NCBI GenBank assembly: GCA_002238605.1
Contig: MPMR01000009.1
Coordinates: forward strand, 1 to 64,000
Direction: 5' to 3'
Length of the DNA stretch: 64,000 nt
Origin: BD2-11 clade cluster bacterium bin43
GTDB taxonomy: Bacteria > Gemmatimonadota > Gemmatimonadetes > Longimicrobiales > Gaopeijiaceae
Shown: positions 34,448 to 42,796 of the stretch, one piece after another
Layout of the letters: every line of letters starts with the position of its first letter
Numbering within the stretch: the first letter of the stretch is position 1
The notes under the pieces: generated by a model
Database searches by the model: none
What the model saw: the letters and a program-made list of their open reading frames with translations, nothing else
Told to the model about the DNA's origin: nothing
Program-made: the position numbers and the translations under genes

Positions 34448-36394
34448 CTACGGGGCGTCGACCATGTCGTCTTTCAGGAAGCGGCCGAAGAAGTCGAGCA
34501 TGTCCAGCAGCATCTGGCGCCGGTTGGCCTTGCCGCGCACGTAGTAGTTCTCGTTCGGATAGGTCGTGTACTCGAAGGCCTTGTAGTGGTTCTCGAGCGC
34601 CCGCGCGAAGATTTCGGACTGATCCGAGCCCGGATAGCGGCCCTCGCCGTGCACCAGGAAGATCGGCGTGGAGACCTTGTCGATCTCGTAGATCGCCGAG
34701 CTGCTGCGCCACACGTCCTGGCTGGTCTCGAACGGCCCCAGTTCGTGCTCGAGGAGCTTGACGTGGCGCAGCTCGTTCTCGCTGCGATAGAAGTGTACCC
34801 AGTCCGAGTAGCCCGAGCCGGGGATGATGGCGCGAAAGGCGTCCGGCGCGAAGGCCGCCGCGTACATGCCCATGATCCCGCCGTAGCTGGTCCCGGTCAG
34901 GCCGATCCGGTCCGGGTCGACCTCGGGCTGCGCCTTCAGGTAGTCGGCGCCCGCGAGCACGTCCTCGAGGTCGCAGTGGCCCCAGCAGCCGTTGTTCGCG
35001 TCGGCGAAGTCCTTCCCGTAGCCCGAGCTGCCGCGGATGTTGGGCAGCAGCACCGCGTATCCGCGTTGTGCGAAGAACTGCACGTGCTGCTGGAAGGTGT
35101 CGTTGAACTGCGAGGTGGGGCCGCCGTGGATCCAGAGGATGCCGGGTGCGCGCTCGCCCGCCGGGACGCCCACCGGGCGGTACAGGTAGGCCGGGATCGA
35201 GTATCCGTCCGTGCTCGGGTAGTGGACCTTCTCCGGCAGGATCAGCCGCCCGGCAAGGTTTCCGGCGGGCATGGAGAAGGTGAGCGGGCGGCTCTCGCCG
35301 CCCTCCACGGCCACCACATACAGATCCTGGGGGCTCACCAGGTCGGCCTTCAGGTAGGCGATCGAGCGGCTGTCGGGCGACCACGAAGGGCCCGACGCCA
35401 CTCCCCCCTCGGGTGACACCAGCACCCGGGGCCTGCCGCCGCCGGCCGGGACCACGCGCAGGTCGTGACGGCCGTTGTGGTTCTCGACGTAGGCGATTGA
35501 GCGGCCGTCGGGCGACCACACCGCGCCGCTCTGATCGGCCTCGGCCGCGGCGACCGGACGGGGTTCACCGCCCTCGACCGGGGCGAGCCAGTAGTTGATC
35601 CAGCCGCTGCGATGCGAGCGGAAGAGGACCTGGCTGCCGTCGGGCGAGACGCGGGGGAAGCCGAAGGTGCTGCCGGCGCCGTAGTCGAAGAAGTCGCGGT
35701 CCTGGAGCACGGTGCGCGCGCCCGACCCGTCCGGAGCCACCTCGATCACGGCGTGGTCCTCCCAGGCGTCGTCGAGGCGCACGTAGAGGATGCGCTGCGA
35801 GTCCGGGGTCCAGGTCGGGAAGACCTCGTAGAGCTTGTCGTTGCTGATGCGCCGGACGCGGCGGGTGGCGACCTCGACCGTCCAGATGTCGTAGTTGCCG
35901 TAACGGTCGCCGGCGAAGGCGATCGAGCGCTCGTCTGGCGACCAGGTCATCGAATTGATGCGCCCGCCGAGGTTGGTGAGCTGCATCTCCCTGCCGTCAT
36001 GGGTGGACCAGATCCAGATCTCCGGCGAGCCGCCCTTGTCCGACACGTACGAGATCCAGTTCCCCTTCGGTGACCAACCGGGCATCTGGGACGCGAGGAA
36101 GTGACCCGAACTGCCCATCTCGATCGGGATCCGGGTGGGGAAGCCGCCGTCCGGCGAGAGCGTGACCAGCCCGCCGGAGAGTGACGACCGGAAGAGGATC
36201 GACGAGCCGTCGGGCGACCACGCCGGAGAGCCGGAGACGACCGACTCGATGGACAGCAGCTGGTCGATGGTGAGGACGTCGGGATCCTGGGCGCGGAGGC
36301 CCGTGGCGCCGGCGGCCGCGAGGATGAGGCCCGCCGCGAGGTTCGCGGCCGATCGCCGGCGAAGGACCGTCTCCGGGTTCCGGTGGCTGGTCAT
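34448..36394 (-). CDS. Exported S9-like protein with a degenerate catalytic triad
   Basis: A 648-residue protein with signal peptide (ending near GLRAQD), a TolB/WD40-like propeller with many SPDG turns (WSPDGSSILFRS, WSPDERSIAFAGD, VSPDGSQVLFRS) and an S9 hydrolase domain (HGGPTSQFND, GYAVLLPNIRGSSGYG). The nucleophile Ser503 in LTGTSYGGIMG is present. The other two positions look altered: where relatives have HGExD, this has HGEGRYPGSD, and where relatives have a His in a YPNEGHG-type loop, this has YPNENYYVRG. Another residue may replace them, or the protein may bind peptides without cutting. AAGGAG precedes ATG 36394. It follows ilvE in the same direction by 68 bases. Confidence 0.85.
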   Translation of the reverse strand: MTSHRNPETVLRRRSAANLAAGLILAAAGATGLRAQDPDVLTIDQLLSIESVVSGSPAWSPDGSSILFRSSLSGGLVTLSPDGGFPTRIPIEMGSSGHFLASQMPGWSPKGNWISYVSDKGGSPEIWIWSTHDGREMQLTNLGGRINSMTWSPDERSIAFAGDRYGNYDIWTVEVATRRVRRISNDKLYEVFPTWTPDSQRILYVRLDDAWEDHAVIEVAPDGSGARTVLQDRDFFDYGAGSTFGFPRVSPDGSQVLFRSHRSGWINYWLAPVEGGEPRPVAAAEADQSGAVWSPDGRSIAYVENHNGRHDLRVVPAGGGRPRVLVSPEGGVASGPSWSPDSRSIAYLKADLVSPQDLYVVAVEGGESRPLTFSMPAGNLAGRLILPEKVHYPSTDGYSIPAYLYRPVGVPAGERAPGILWIHGGPTSQFNDTFQQHVQFFAQRGYAVLLPNIRGSSGYGKDFADANNGCWGHCDLEDVLAGADYLKAQPEVDPDRIGLTGTSYGGIMGMYAAAFAPDAFRAIIPGSGYSDWVHFYRSENELRHVKLLEHELGPFETSQDVWRSSSAIYEIDKVSTPIFLVHGEGRYPGSDQSEIFARALENHYKAFEYTTYPNENYYVRGKANRRQMLLDMLDFFGRFLKDDMVDAP

Positions 36395-36462
36395 GGCCCA
36401 CTCCTTGTGTCGGTTGCCGGCGGCTGCCGCGGCGAGGAGGACCGCGCGGGGGAACCGTGCTC

Positions 36463-37389
36463 CTACACGTGCGTCAGCCACCCATGTGGGTCTTCGGCCC
36501 GCTGCTTGACGATGTCCATGAAGCGCCGCTGGATGCTCAGGGTGATCTCGCCCGCCGTCCCGCATCCCACCGGGAGGCGGTCCACGCTCGTGATCGGCGT
36601 CACTTCCGACGCGGTGCCCGAGAAGAAGAGCTCGTCGCAGGTGTAGAGGGTTTCGCGGGCGACCAGCTGCTCGCGACAGGGGATGCCCATCTCCGCGGCC
36701 AGCTTGATGATCGTGTCGCGGGTGATTCCCTGCAGCGAGGTGCCGTCGAGGATGGGAGTGATCAGCTCGCCGTCCGCCACCAGGAAGAGGTTCTGGCCGC
36801 TGCCTTCGCTCACCAGGCCGTTGGGGCCCAGCGCGATGGCGTCGGCGTAGCCGTCGGCGTGCGCCTCCATCTTCATGAGCATGGCGGCGTTGTAGTGGCC
36901 CGCCGCCTTTGCCCGCATGGGGAAGGTGTTGGGTTCGGCCCGCTGCCAGGAGGAGACCTTCACTCCGACGCCCTTCTCGAGCGCTCCCTTGCCCAGGTAG
37001 GTGTCCAGCGGCCACGCCGCCACGTAGGACTCGATCGGGCTGGGGCGCGGGTCGAGTGCGGCGGCGCCGTATCCGCGGATCACCATGGGGCGGATGTAGC
37101 AGCTCTGCAACCGGTTCCTCGCCACCACGTCGACGCAGGCCTGTGCGTACTCCTCCCGCGTGTACTTCGGCACCATGCGATAGACGATGCAGGAGTTGTA
37201 GAGTCTGCGAATGTGCGCGCCGAGACGGAAGATGGCCCGCCGTCCCCCGGCCTCGTAACAGCGTATGCCCTCGAAGAGGGATACGCCGAACTGTACGGCC
37301 AGGGACAGCAGGTGCACCCGGGCGTCCTCCCAGGCGATGAACTCGCCATCCTTCCAGATGAATTCGGATTCCTGCAGCTCAAGGGCCAT
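36463..37389 (-). CDS. ilvE: Branched-chain amino acid aminotransferase
   Basis: A 308-residue fold-type IV PLP enzyme that does the last step of Leu, Ile and Val synthesis. Seen: the N-terminal FGVSLFEGIRCYE, the cofactor Lys161 in FPMRAKAAGHYNAAM, NGLVSEGSGQNLFLV and LFFSGTASEVTPITSVD. Length is normal. It sits downstream of the cupin-SDR genes and upstream of the S9-like gene on the same strand. The terminal codons (WLTHV) are part of a 16-base repeat found again beyond the S9-like gene, at 34406. Confidence 0.95.
   Translation of the reverse strand: MALELQESEFIWKDGEFIAWEDARVHLLSLAVQFGVSLFEGIRCYEAGGRRAIFRLGAHIRRLYNSCIVYRMVPKYTREEYAQACVDVVARNRLQSCYIRPMVIRGYGAAALDPRPSPIESYVAAWPLDTYLGKGALEKGVGVKVSSWQRAEPNTFPMRAKAAGHYNAAMLMKMEAHADGYADAIALGPNGLVSEGSGQNLFLVADGELITPILDGTSLQGITRDTIIKLAAEMGIPCREQLVARETLYTCDELFFSGTASEVTPITSVDRLPVGCGTAGEITLSIQRRFMDIVKQRAEDPHGWLTHV
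36465..36480. repeat. 16-base direct repeat, copy B (ilvE 3' end)
   Basis: Identical to 34406-34421. This copy contains the last codons and stop of ilvE; the other copy lies just past the S9-like gene. Confidence 0.7.
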
Positions 37390-37429
37390 CGGGGTTCTCG
37401 TCGTGGGTATCAGGTTGGGGTTGGTGGCG

Positions 37430-38221
37430 TCATATCAGGGCGCGGATCCACCCGCCGTCCACGGGAATCGAGGTTCCCGTGATGTAGCTCGCGCGCTCGG
37501 AAGCGAGAAAGGTAACCAATGCCGCGAATTCCGCGGGATCGCCCACGCGTCCGGCGGGAATTTCGCTGGCCCAGCGGTCGAACGCGGCTTCCCGGTCGAT
37601 CCCCTCGCGCGCGGCGATCTGGCCGGCCAGCCAGTCGAGGCGGGCGGTGCGGGTGTAGCCGGGCATCACGTTGTTCACGGTGACGCCTTCGCGCGCCACC
37701 TCGTTGGCCAGGGTGCGGGCGAAGCCTGTTACCGCGGCGCGCACGCTGTTGGAGAGGATGAGCCCGTCGACGGGCTGTTTCACCGCGATCGAGGTGACGT
37801 TGACGATCCGGCCCCAGCCTCGCTCGCGCATGCCCGGAAGGACGGCGCGGGTCAGGTTGAGGACGCTCTCCAGGTTCTGGGCGACGGCGGTGCGCCACGC
37901 GCCGGGGGAGTGCGCCTCGAAGGGGCCGGAGGGCGGGCCGCCCGTGTTGGTGACCAGGATGTCGACCCGTCCGAAAGCCTCCGCGGCGGCGTCGGTGACG
38001 CGCCGGACCCCCTCGGGGTCGGTGAGGTCGGCGGCCACGGCCACGGGTTGGGAGCCGGAGGCGCGGGCGATGCGGTCGCGGGTGCGCTCCAGGTCGTCGG
38101 CGCCGCGGGCGCACATCACGAGCCGGGCCCCCTCGCGCGCGAATTCCTCCGCCACCGCGCGTCCCAGCCCGCGGCTGGAGGCGGCCACCAGCGCGACCCT
38201 GCCGGTCAGCCCGAGATCCAT
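37430..38221 (-). CDS. SDR-family oxidoreductase with altered YxxxK motif
   Basis: A 263-residue Rossmann-fold protein. The NAD(P) loop is VAASSRGLGRA (13-22), and VTNTGG replaces the usual NNAG. The catalytic Ser144 in NVTSIAVKQP is kept, but the positions that normally hold Tyr and Lys read Ser157 and Arg161 (LILSNSVRAAV). Similar LSNxxR versions exist as a distinct SDR branch as far as I know, so this may be a natural variant with different chemistry, or loss of activity. The C-terminus YITGTSIPVDGGWIR is typical. It starts one base after the stop of the cupin gene, so they are cotranscribed. Confidence 0.88.
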   Translation of the reverse strand: MDLGLTGRVALVAASSRGLGRAVAEEFAREGARLVMCARGADDLERTRDRIARASGSQPVAVAADLTDPEGVRRVTDAAAEAFGRVDILVTNTGGPPSGPFEAHSPGAWRTAVAQNLESVLNLTRAVLPGMRERGWGRIVNVTSIAVKQPVDGLILSNSVRAAVTGFARTLANEVAREGVTVNNVMPGYTRTARLDWLAGQIAAREGIDREAAFDRWASEIPAGRVGDPAEFAALVTFLASERASYITGTSIPVDGGWIRALI

Positions 38222-38222
38222 G

Positions 38223-38594
38223 TCACCTCAGGTACGCGTCGGTGCCGTCCAGCCAGTCCTGCCGGGGCGGGCAGAACACATCCACGTCCAGCGTGTCCTC
38301 GAGCGCCACCGCCTTGTGCGGCACCCACGAAGGAATGTGCAGGACCTCTCCGGCACGCACGACCACTTCCTCGCTCTCATCCTCCCCGAGCCAGAAGTGC
38401 AGTGCGCCCTCCAGCACATAGGTGAGCTGTTCGTTGTCGTGCGAATGCAGCGGCACGACGGAGCCCTTGTCCAGATAGATGTGCGCGAGCATCATGCGCT
38501 CGCCCGTCACCAGGCGCCTTCCAAGGCCTTCCTTGACCTTCTCGATCGGCATGTCGTCCCAGCGGAAGTGGCGCACGCTCGTTCCCGCGCTCAT
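38223..38594 (-). CDS. Cupin-domain protein, first of a tandem pair
   Basis: A 123-residue single-domain cupin. Motif 1 is PLHSHDNEQLTYVLEGALHFWLG with metal ligands His, His and Glu; motif 2 is GEVLHIPSWVPHKAVAL with the last His. No substrate can be inferred; small cupins of this kind include isomerases and dioxygenases. AAGGAG precedes ATG 38594. It is cotranscribed with the SDR gene and is a paralogue of the cupin encoded at 38692-39069; the ends CPPRQDWLDGTDAYLR and CPPRQDWLDDSDSYLR are nearly identical. It has its own copy of the promoter. Confidence 0.87.
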   Translation of the reverse strand: MSAGTSVRHFRWDDMPIEKVKEGLGRRLVTGERMMLAHIYLDKGSVVPLHSHDNEQLTYVLEGALHFWLGEDESEEVVVRAGEVLHIPSWVPHKAVALEDTLDVDVFCPPRQDWLDGTDAYLR

Positions 38595-38647
38595 TGACTC
38601 TCCTTGGCGATGGCGGAATGGGCCGGCAGGTGGCCGGGCGAACCCTC

Positions 38648-38676
38648 TCAATACCGTAACCGCGCGACTTCGGCAA
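38648..38676 (-). promoter_or_regulatory. Promoter of the first cupin gene, duplicated
   Basis: Minus strand TTGCCG (38676-38671), 17-base spacer, TATTGA (38653-38648), with GGTTACGG in front of the -10. The same arrangement, spacer length and flanking bases occur before the second cupin gene, which supports function. Confidence 0.65.
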
Positions 38677-38691
38677 GTAGCGGCGGCCCCG

Positions 38692-39069
38692 TCAGCGCAG
38701 GTAGCTGTCGGAGTCGTCCAGCCAGTCCTGGCGGGGCGGGCAGAAGACATCCGTCACCAGCGTGTCCTCGAGCGCGAGCGCCTTGTGCGGCAGTCCGGAG
38801 GGGATGTAGAGCACTTCGCCGGAGCGGACGGTCACCTCGTCGCCCTCGTCACCGTCCTCCCCGAGCCAGAGCCGGAGCGCGCCATCCAGCACGTGGGCGA
38901 TCTGCTCGTTGTCGTGCGCGTGCAACGGGACTACCGTGCCCCGGGCCATGTACCAGTGCGCCAGCATCATGCGCTCGCCGGTCACCACGCGCCTTCCCAG
39001 ACCTTCCTTCACCTCTTCCATTGGCATATCGTCCCACCGGAAATGACGGGCGTGCCGTTCGGGGCTCAT
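38692..39069 (-). CDS. Cupin-domain protein, second of a tandem pair
   Basis: A 125-residue cupin, paralogue of the gene at 38223. It shares HFRWDDMPMEEVKEGLGRR at the N-terminus, PLHAHDNEQIAHVLDGALRLWLG with the metal ligands, and the same C-terminus. A two-residue-longer loop (EDGDEGDE) separates the motifs. AAGGAG precedes ATG 39069. The upstream leader, including promoter, resembles that of the first cupin gene, so the pair arose by tandem duplication of gene plus promoter. Substrate unknown. Confidence 0.87.
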   Translation of the reverse strand: MSPERHARHFRWDDMPMEEVKEGLGRRVVTGERMMLAHWYMARGTVVPLHAHDNEQIAHVLDGALRLWLGEDGDEGDEVTVRSGEVLYIPSGLPHKALALEDTLVTDVFCPPRQDWLDDSDSYLR

Positions 39070-39124
39070 TGGTGCTCCTTGGTGATGTGCTCGGGAGTGC
39101 CGGCGATTCGCCGGGCGACCCCCC

Positions 39125-39153
39125 TCAATACCGTAACCGGCTTCATCCGGCAA
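39125..39153 (-). promoter_or_regulatory. Promoter of the second cupin gene, duplicated
   Basis: Minus strand TTGCCG (39153-39148), 17-base spacer, TATTGA (39130-39125). Identical hexamers, spacing and GGTTACGG element to the promoter at 38648-38676. Confidence 0.65.
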
Positions 39154-39293
39154 GTGGCGCGGATACCTGCCCAGGTTGTCGGGCGGGGAGGCCGGGACCC
39201 GGGGGCGGGACCGCGGCGTTGCGGTCCATGCAGGCAGGGAGAAACGAGGGACCGGGCGAGTGCTCGCAGGTCCCGATCAGGGGAGGAAACGAC

Positions 39294-40016
39294 GTGTCCG
39301 AGGCGCATTCGAAGACCCGGGGCTCCGGCGGACGGCGACCGTGGCTGCTGGCGCTCGTGGCGGTGGCGGTGGTCACGCTGCTGGTGTTTGCGGGAAGGTC
39401 GCTGGCCGGGGCCATCCCGGCGCTCGCGGAGCGCATTGAGGATATGGGGGTCTGGGGCCCGGTGGTCTTCGTGTGCGCCTACGCCGCGGCCACCGTGGCT
39501 TTTGCACCGGGCTCGATTCTGACGTTGGCCGGGGGAGCCATCTTCGGCATCGCGCGCGGGACCGCGATCGTGTTCGTGGGAGCCACGACGGGCGCCGCGC
39601 TCGCCTTTCTGGTGGCGCGCTACCTGGCCCGGTCCGCCATCGAGAGCAAGGTGGCCGACTATCCGCGGTTCGCGGCCATCGACAGCGCCATCGGCGAACA
39701 GGGGCGCAAGATCGTCTTCCTCCTGCGGCTGTCGCCGGTCTTTCCCTTCAACCTCCTCAACTATGCGCTGGGCCTGACCAGAGTGCGCTTCGCGGACTAC
39801 CTGGTCGCGTCGCTGGGGATGATTCCCGGGACGCTGCTGTACGTCTATTACGGCCAGGTAATCGGCGACGTGGCGGCGCTGGCGAGCGGAGTGGAGGTTG
39901 CGCGGGGCGCGGGCTACTACACGGTGCTCGGGGTCGGGCTGGCAGCCACCATCGTGGTCACTACCCTGGTCACGCGCATCGCCCGGCGGGCGCTGAAGGA
40001 GATCACGGGGGATTGA
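39294..40016 (+). CDS. TVP38/TMEM64-family (VTT domain) membrane protein
   Basis: A 240-residue membrane protein with a helix near 17-38, the VTT/SNARE-associated domain with APGSILTLAGGAIFGIARGT and the reentrant-loop signature FLLRLSPVFPFNLLNYALGLTRV, and a last helix near 205-228. DedA/TVP38 proteins are linked to lipid scrambling or transport. Translation begins at GTG 39294, preceded by GGGGAGGAA. It lies 187 bases upstream of a MerA-like reductase gene in the same direction; the two families are often neighbours or fused in bacteria, which supports a shared but unknown role. Confidence 0.9.
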   Translation: MSEAHSKTRGSGGRRPWLLALVAVAVVTLLVFAGRSLAGAIPALAERIEDMGVWGPVVFVCAYAAATVAFAPGSILTLAGGAIFGIARGTAIVFVGATTGAALAFLVARYLARSAIESKVADYPRFAAIDSAIGEQGRKIVFLLRLSPVFPFNLLNYALGLTRVRFADYLVASLGMIPGTLLYVYYGQVIGDVAALASGVEVARGAGYYTVLGVGLAATIVVTTLVTRIARRALKEITGD

Positions 40017-40020
40017 GGGT

Positions 40021-40050
40021 GGTGTGTGGAGGTCAGGTGTGTGGAGGTCG
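40021..40050. repeat. 15-base tandem repeat, two copies
   Basis: GGTGTGTGGAGGTC followed by A or G, at 40021-40035 and 40036-40050, directly behind the stop of the TVP38 gene and leading into the hairpin at 40049-40068. Confidence 0.75.
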
Positions 40051-40068
40051 CCGCGGGTGACCGCGGCG
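40049..40068 (+). terminator. Perfect hairpin after the TVP38 gene, possible terminator without T-run
   Basis: CGCCGCGG, loop GTGA, CCGCGGCG form a perfect 8-bp GC stem 32 bases after the stop codon. No T-run follows, so termination is not certain; it may be a pause or RNA-end stabiliser. Confidence 0.4.
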
Positions 40069-40203
40069 GGCGCGGGGCACTGTGATGCGATGACGTTCGC
40101 GTGGCTGGGCCGAGGCCGGTGCACCGACCGGGCACCGGGATGCGGTTCTCGGCCGAGCGGGCGCGGCGATGAACCAATGAGACCAACGACGGAGAGGTAG
40201 ATC

Positions 40204-41769
40204 GTGTCGGCAGACAGAGTCGTGATTCTTCCCGACGACGTGCACAACCGCGAGCTGGTGGGCCATGTGCACCCTCCGGACTGGCGCAACCCGGAACCCC
40301 GCGACCGCTACCACCTGGTCGTGGTCGGGGCGGGGACGGGGGGGCTGGTGAGCGCCGCCATCGCCGCCGGGCTGGGCGCGAAGGTCGCGATGGTGGAGCG
40401 CCACCTCATGGGCGGCGACTGCCTCAACTTCGGGTGTGTCCCCTCCAAGGCGGTAATCAGCTCCGCCCGGCGGGTGCACGCGGCGCGCCCGGCCGGCACG
40501 AATGGTCGCCCGGGTGGGGCCGGGGGGACGGGGGCGGCCGGCGGGGCGGGGGCGGTGTCCGGCGGCGGTGCCGGGAGCGATTTCCCCGCCGCCATGGAGC
40601 GCATGCGCCGGCTGCGCGCGGGTATCAGCCCGATCGACGGGGCGTCGCGGTTCGCGGGGCTGGGGGTGGACGTCTTCCTGGGACACGGCGAGTTCGTGGC
40701 TCCCGACCGTCTTCGAGTGAACGGGGACGAGCTCAACTTCCGCCGCGCGATCATCGCCACCGGCGCCCGCGCCGCGCTCATTCCGGTTCCGGGGCTCGGG
40801 GACGTCGACGTCTACACCAACGAGACCATCTTCTCCCTCACCGAGCTGCCGCCGCGCCTTGTGGTGATCGGGGCCGGCCCCATCGGGGTGGAGCTGGCCC
40901 AGACCTTCGCGCGCTTCGGCAGCCGCGTGACCGTGGTGCACGCCGACGCTCACCCGCTGCCGCGCGATGACAGGGACGCGGCCGCCATCGTCACCCGGGC
41001 GATCGAGGCCGACGGCGTGCGCGTGCTGAACTCGGCGGCGATCCGAAAGGCCCGCCGCGAGGACGGCGTCACCGTGCTGGAAGTCGAACACGACGGGGAG
41101 CGGGAGGAGTTGGCGTCCGAGGCGGTGCTGGTCGCGGCCGGCCGCGCTCCCAATGTCGACGGAATGGGTCTCGAGGCCGCGGGCGTGGCCCACGACCGCA
41201 CCGGCATCCGGGTCGACGACCAGTTGCGCACGACCGCGAAGGGCATCTACGCGGTAGGCGACGTGGCATCGAAGCACCAGTTCACCCATGCCGCCGACCA
41301 CCAGGCCCGCATCGCCGTGCAGAACGCGCTCTTCTTCGGTCGCGGCCGCGCCAGCCGCCTGGTGATCCCCTGGGCGACCTACACCGATCCGGAGGTCGCC
41401 CACGTCGGGCTCCATCGGGACGAGGCCATCGCGGCAGGCCACGACGTCGAGACCATCACCATCCACTTCGACGACATCGACCGCGCCATCCTCGAAGGCG
41501 AGAAGGAAGGCTTCCTCCGCGTTCACCTCAAGGAGGGAAGCGACCGCATCCTGGGCGCGACGCTGGTGTGCGCCCACGCGGGGGACATGATCGGCGAGAT
41601 CACGCTGGCGATGACCGCCGGCCTCGGTCTGGGCAAGCTCGGCGCCACCATACATCCCTACCCGACGCGCAGCGACATCTTCGCCCGCGCGGCCAACGCA
41701 TGGCGCAAGCAGAAGCTGACGCCGACGGTCGAGAAGGCGTTCCGCGCCTTCTTCCGGGTGTTCAAGTAG
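40204..41769 (+). CDS. FAD-dependent disulfide oxidoreductase, mercuric reductase-like
   Basis: A 521-residue class I pyridine nucleotide-disulfide reductase. FAD loop VVVGAGTGGLVSA; redox cysteines Cys73 and Cys78 in GGDCLNFGCVPSK; NAD(P) loop VVIGAGPIGVELA; second FAD motif GIYAVGDVA; dimerisation domain with TIHPYPTRSDIF. A low-complexity Gly/Ala insert occupies about 98-125. No N-terminal metal-binding domain and no C-terminal cysteine pair of true MerA are seen, so mercury reduction is not supported; relatives beside TVP38 genes are annotated mercuric reductase by similarity only. Starts at GTG 40204. It is followed by thrB after only seven bases. Confidence 0.88.
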   Translation: MSADRVVILPDDVHNRELVGHVHPPDWRNPEPRDRYHLVVVGAGTGGLVSAAIAAGLGAKVAMVERHLMGGDCLNFGCVPSKAVISSARRVHAARPAGTNGRPGGAGGTGAAGGAGAVSGGGAGSDFPAAMERMRRLRAGISPIDGASRFAGLGVDVFLGHGEFVAPDRLRVNGDELNFRRAIIATGARAALIPVPGLGDVDVYTNETIFSLTELPPRLVVIGAGPIGVELAQTFARFGSRVTVVHADAHPLPRDDRDAAAIVTRAIEADGVRVLNSAAIRKARREDGVTVLEVEHDGEREELASEAVLVAAGRAPNVDGMGLEAAGVAHDRTGIRVDDQLRTTAKGIYAVGDVASKHQFTHAADHQARIAVQNALFFGRGRASRLVIPWATYTDPEVAHVGLHRDEAIAAGHDVETITIHFDDIDRAILEGEKEGFLRVHLKEGSDRILGATLVCAHAGDMIGEITLAMTAGLGLGKLGATIHPYPTRSDIFARAANAWRKQKLTPTVEKAFRAFFRVFK

Positions 41770-41776
41770 CGAGACG

Positions 41777-42796
41777 ATGACCGGCGGGCGAACGAGGACC
41801 GGCAGGCCGACGAGGACCGGCAACGCCGAATCTGCCGGGGCCGCGGCCGCGGTGCGCGTCTCGGCGCCCGCGACCATCGGCAACATCGCCTGCGGGTTCG
41901 ATGTGTTCGGCATGGCCGTCGAGCAGCCCTGCGATGCGGTGGTCGCGCGCGCGGCGCCGGAGCCGGGGGTCAACATCGAGCGCATCACCGGAGACGTGGG
42001 ACCCATCCCGGGCGACCCCGCCCGCAACAGCGCCGGGGCGGCTGCCAGGGCCGTCCTGGAGATGGCCGGCGCCGATTCGGCGGGCCTGGCGCTCGAACTT
42101 CACAAGGGCATACCGCTCGCGGGAGGGATGGGTGGCAGCGCCTCGAGTGCCGTAGTGGGGGCGGTGGCGGCGGATCAGGTCATTCGGGCCGGCCTCTCCC
42201 GGAGACAGCTGCTGCGCTGTGCGGTGGCCGGCGAGCTGGCGGGTTCCGGGTCGCCGGCTGCCGACAATGTTGCGCCTGCCCTCTATGGCGGGATCGTGCT
42301 GGTCCTCCCCGGAAAGACGCTGCAGGTCGTGGAACTTCCCGTCCCCGACGAGCTTTGGGTCGTCGTGGTGCGCCCGCATCTGGAGACCCGCACCGAGGAC
42401 GCCCGTCGCGTGCTGGGCGAACATGTGCCCCTCAAGGCCGCGGTCACGCAGTGGGCCAACACCGCAGCGTTCACCGCGGGGCTCTACGCCTGCGACTGGG
42501 ACCTCATCTCGCGCTCCATCAGGGATGTCGTGGCGGAGCCGCTGCGCGCCGGACGCATCCCTGGTTTCGCCCGCGCCAGGGAAGCGGCGATGACCCGCGG
42601 CGCCCTCGGCTTCTCCATCTCCGGGTCCGGCCCCTCGGTCTTCGCGCTGTGCCGGGGACGCGAGACGGCCGAGGACGTCGCAGCGGGCATCCGCTGGGCC
42701 TTTGGCGAGACCGCGGCGCTCGATTGCGAAGCCTACGTCTCACCCGTCAACCGGGATGGAGTGCGCGTCGAGGACGTGAAAGCGGAGGAAGATTGA
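41777..42796 (+). CDS. thrB: Homoserine kinase
   Basis: A 339-residue GHMP kinase that phosphorylates homoserine, the step before threonine synthase. After a Thr/Arg/Gly-rich leader of about 25 residues the fold begins VRVSAPATIGNIACGFDVFGMAV; the ATP loop is PLAGGMGGSASSAVVGAVAA; the C-terminal GHMP motif is GALGFSISGSGPSVFALC. Its stop codon overlaps the TTG start of thrC by four bases. The leader is unlike family members and could mean the true start is later. Confidence 0.93.
   Translation: MTGGRTRTGRPTRTGNAESAGAAAAVRVSAPATIGNIACGFDVFGMAVEQPCDAVVARAAPEPGVNIERITGDVGPIPGDPARNSAGAAARAVLEMAGADSAGLALELHKGIPLAGGMGGSASSAVVGAVAADQVIRAGLSRRQLLRCAVAGELAGSGSPAADNVAPALYGGIVLVLPGKTLQVVELPVPDELWVVVVRPHLETRTEDARRVLGEHVPLKAAVTQWANTAAFTAGLYACDWDLISRSIRDVVAEPLRAGRIPGFARAREAAMTRGALGFSISGSGPSVFALCRGRETAEDVAAGIRWAFGETAALDCEAYVSPVNRDGVRVEDVKAEED

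Noticed and set aside
40204-41769. Mercury resistance by a MerA enzyme
   Set aside because: No N-terminal metal-binding domain, no C-terminal vicinal cysteines and no mer genes; only the general disulfide-reductase fold is supported.
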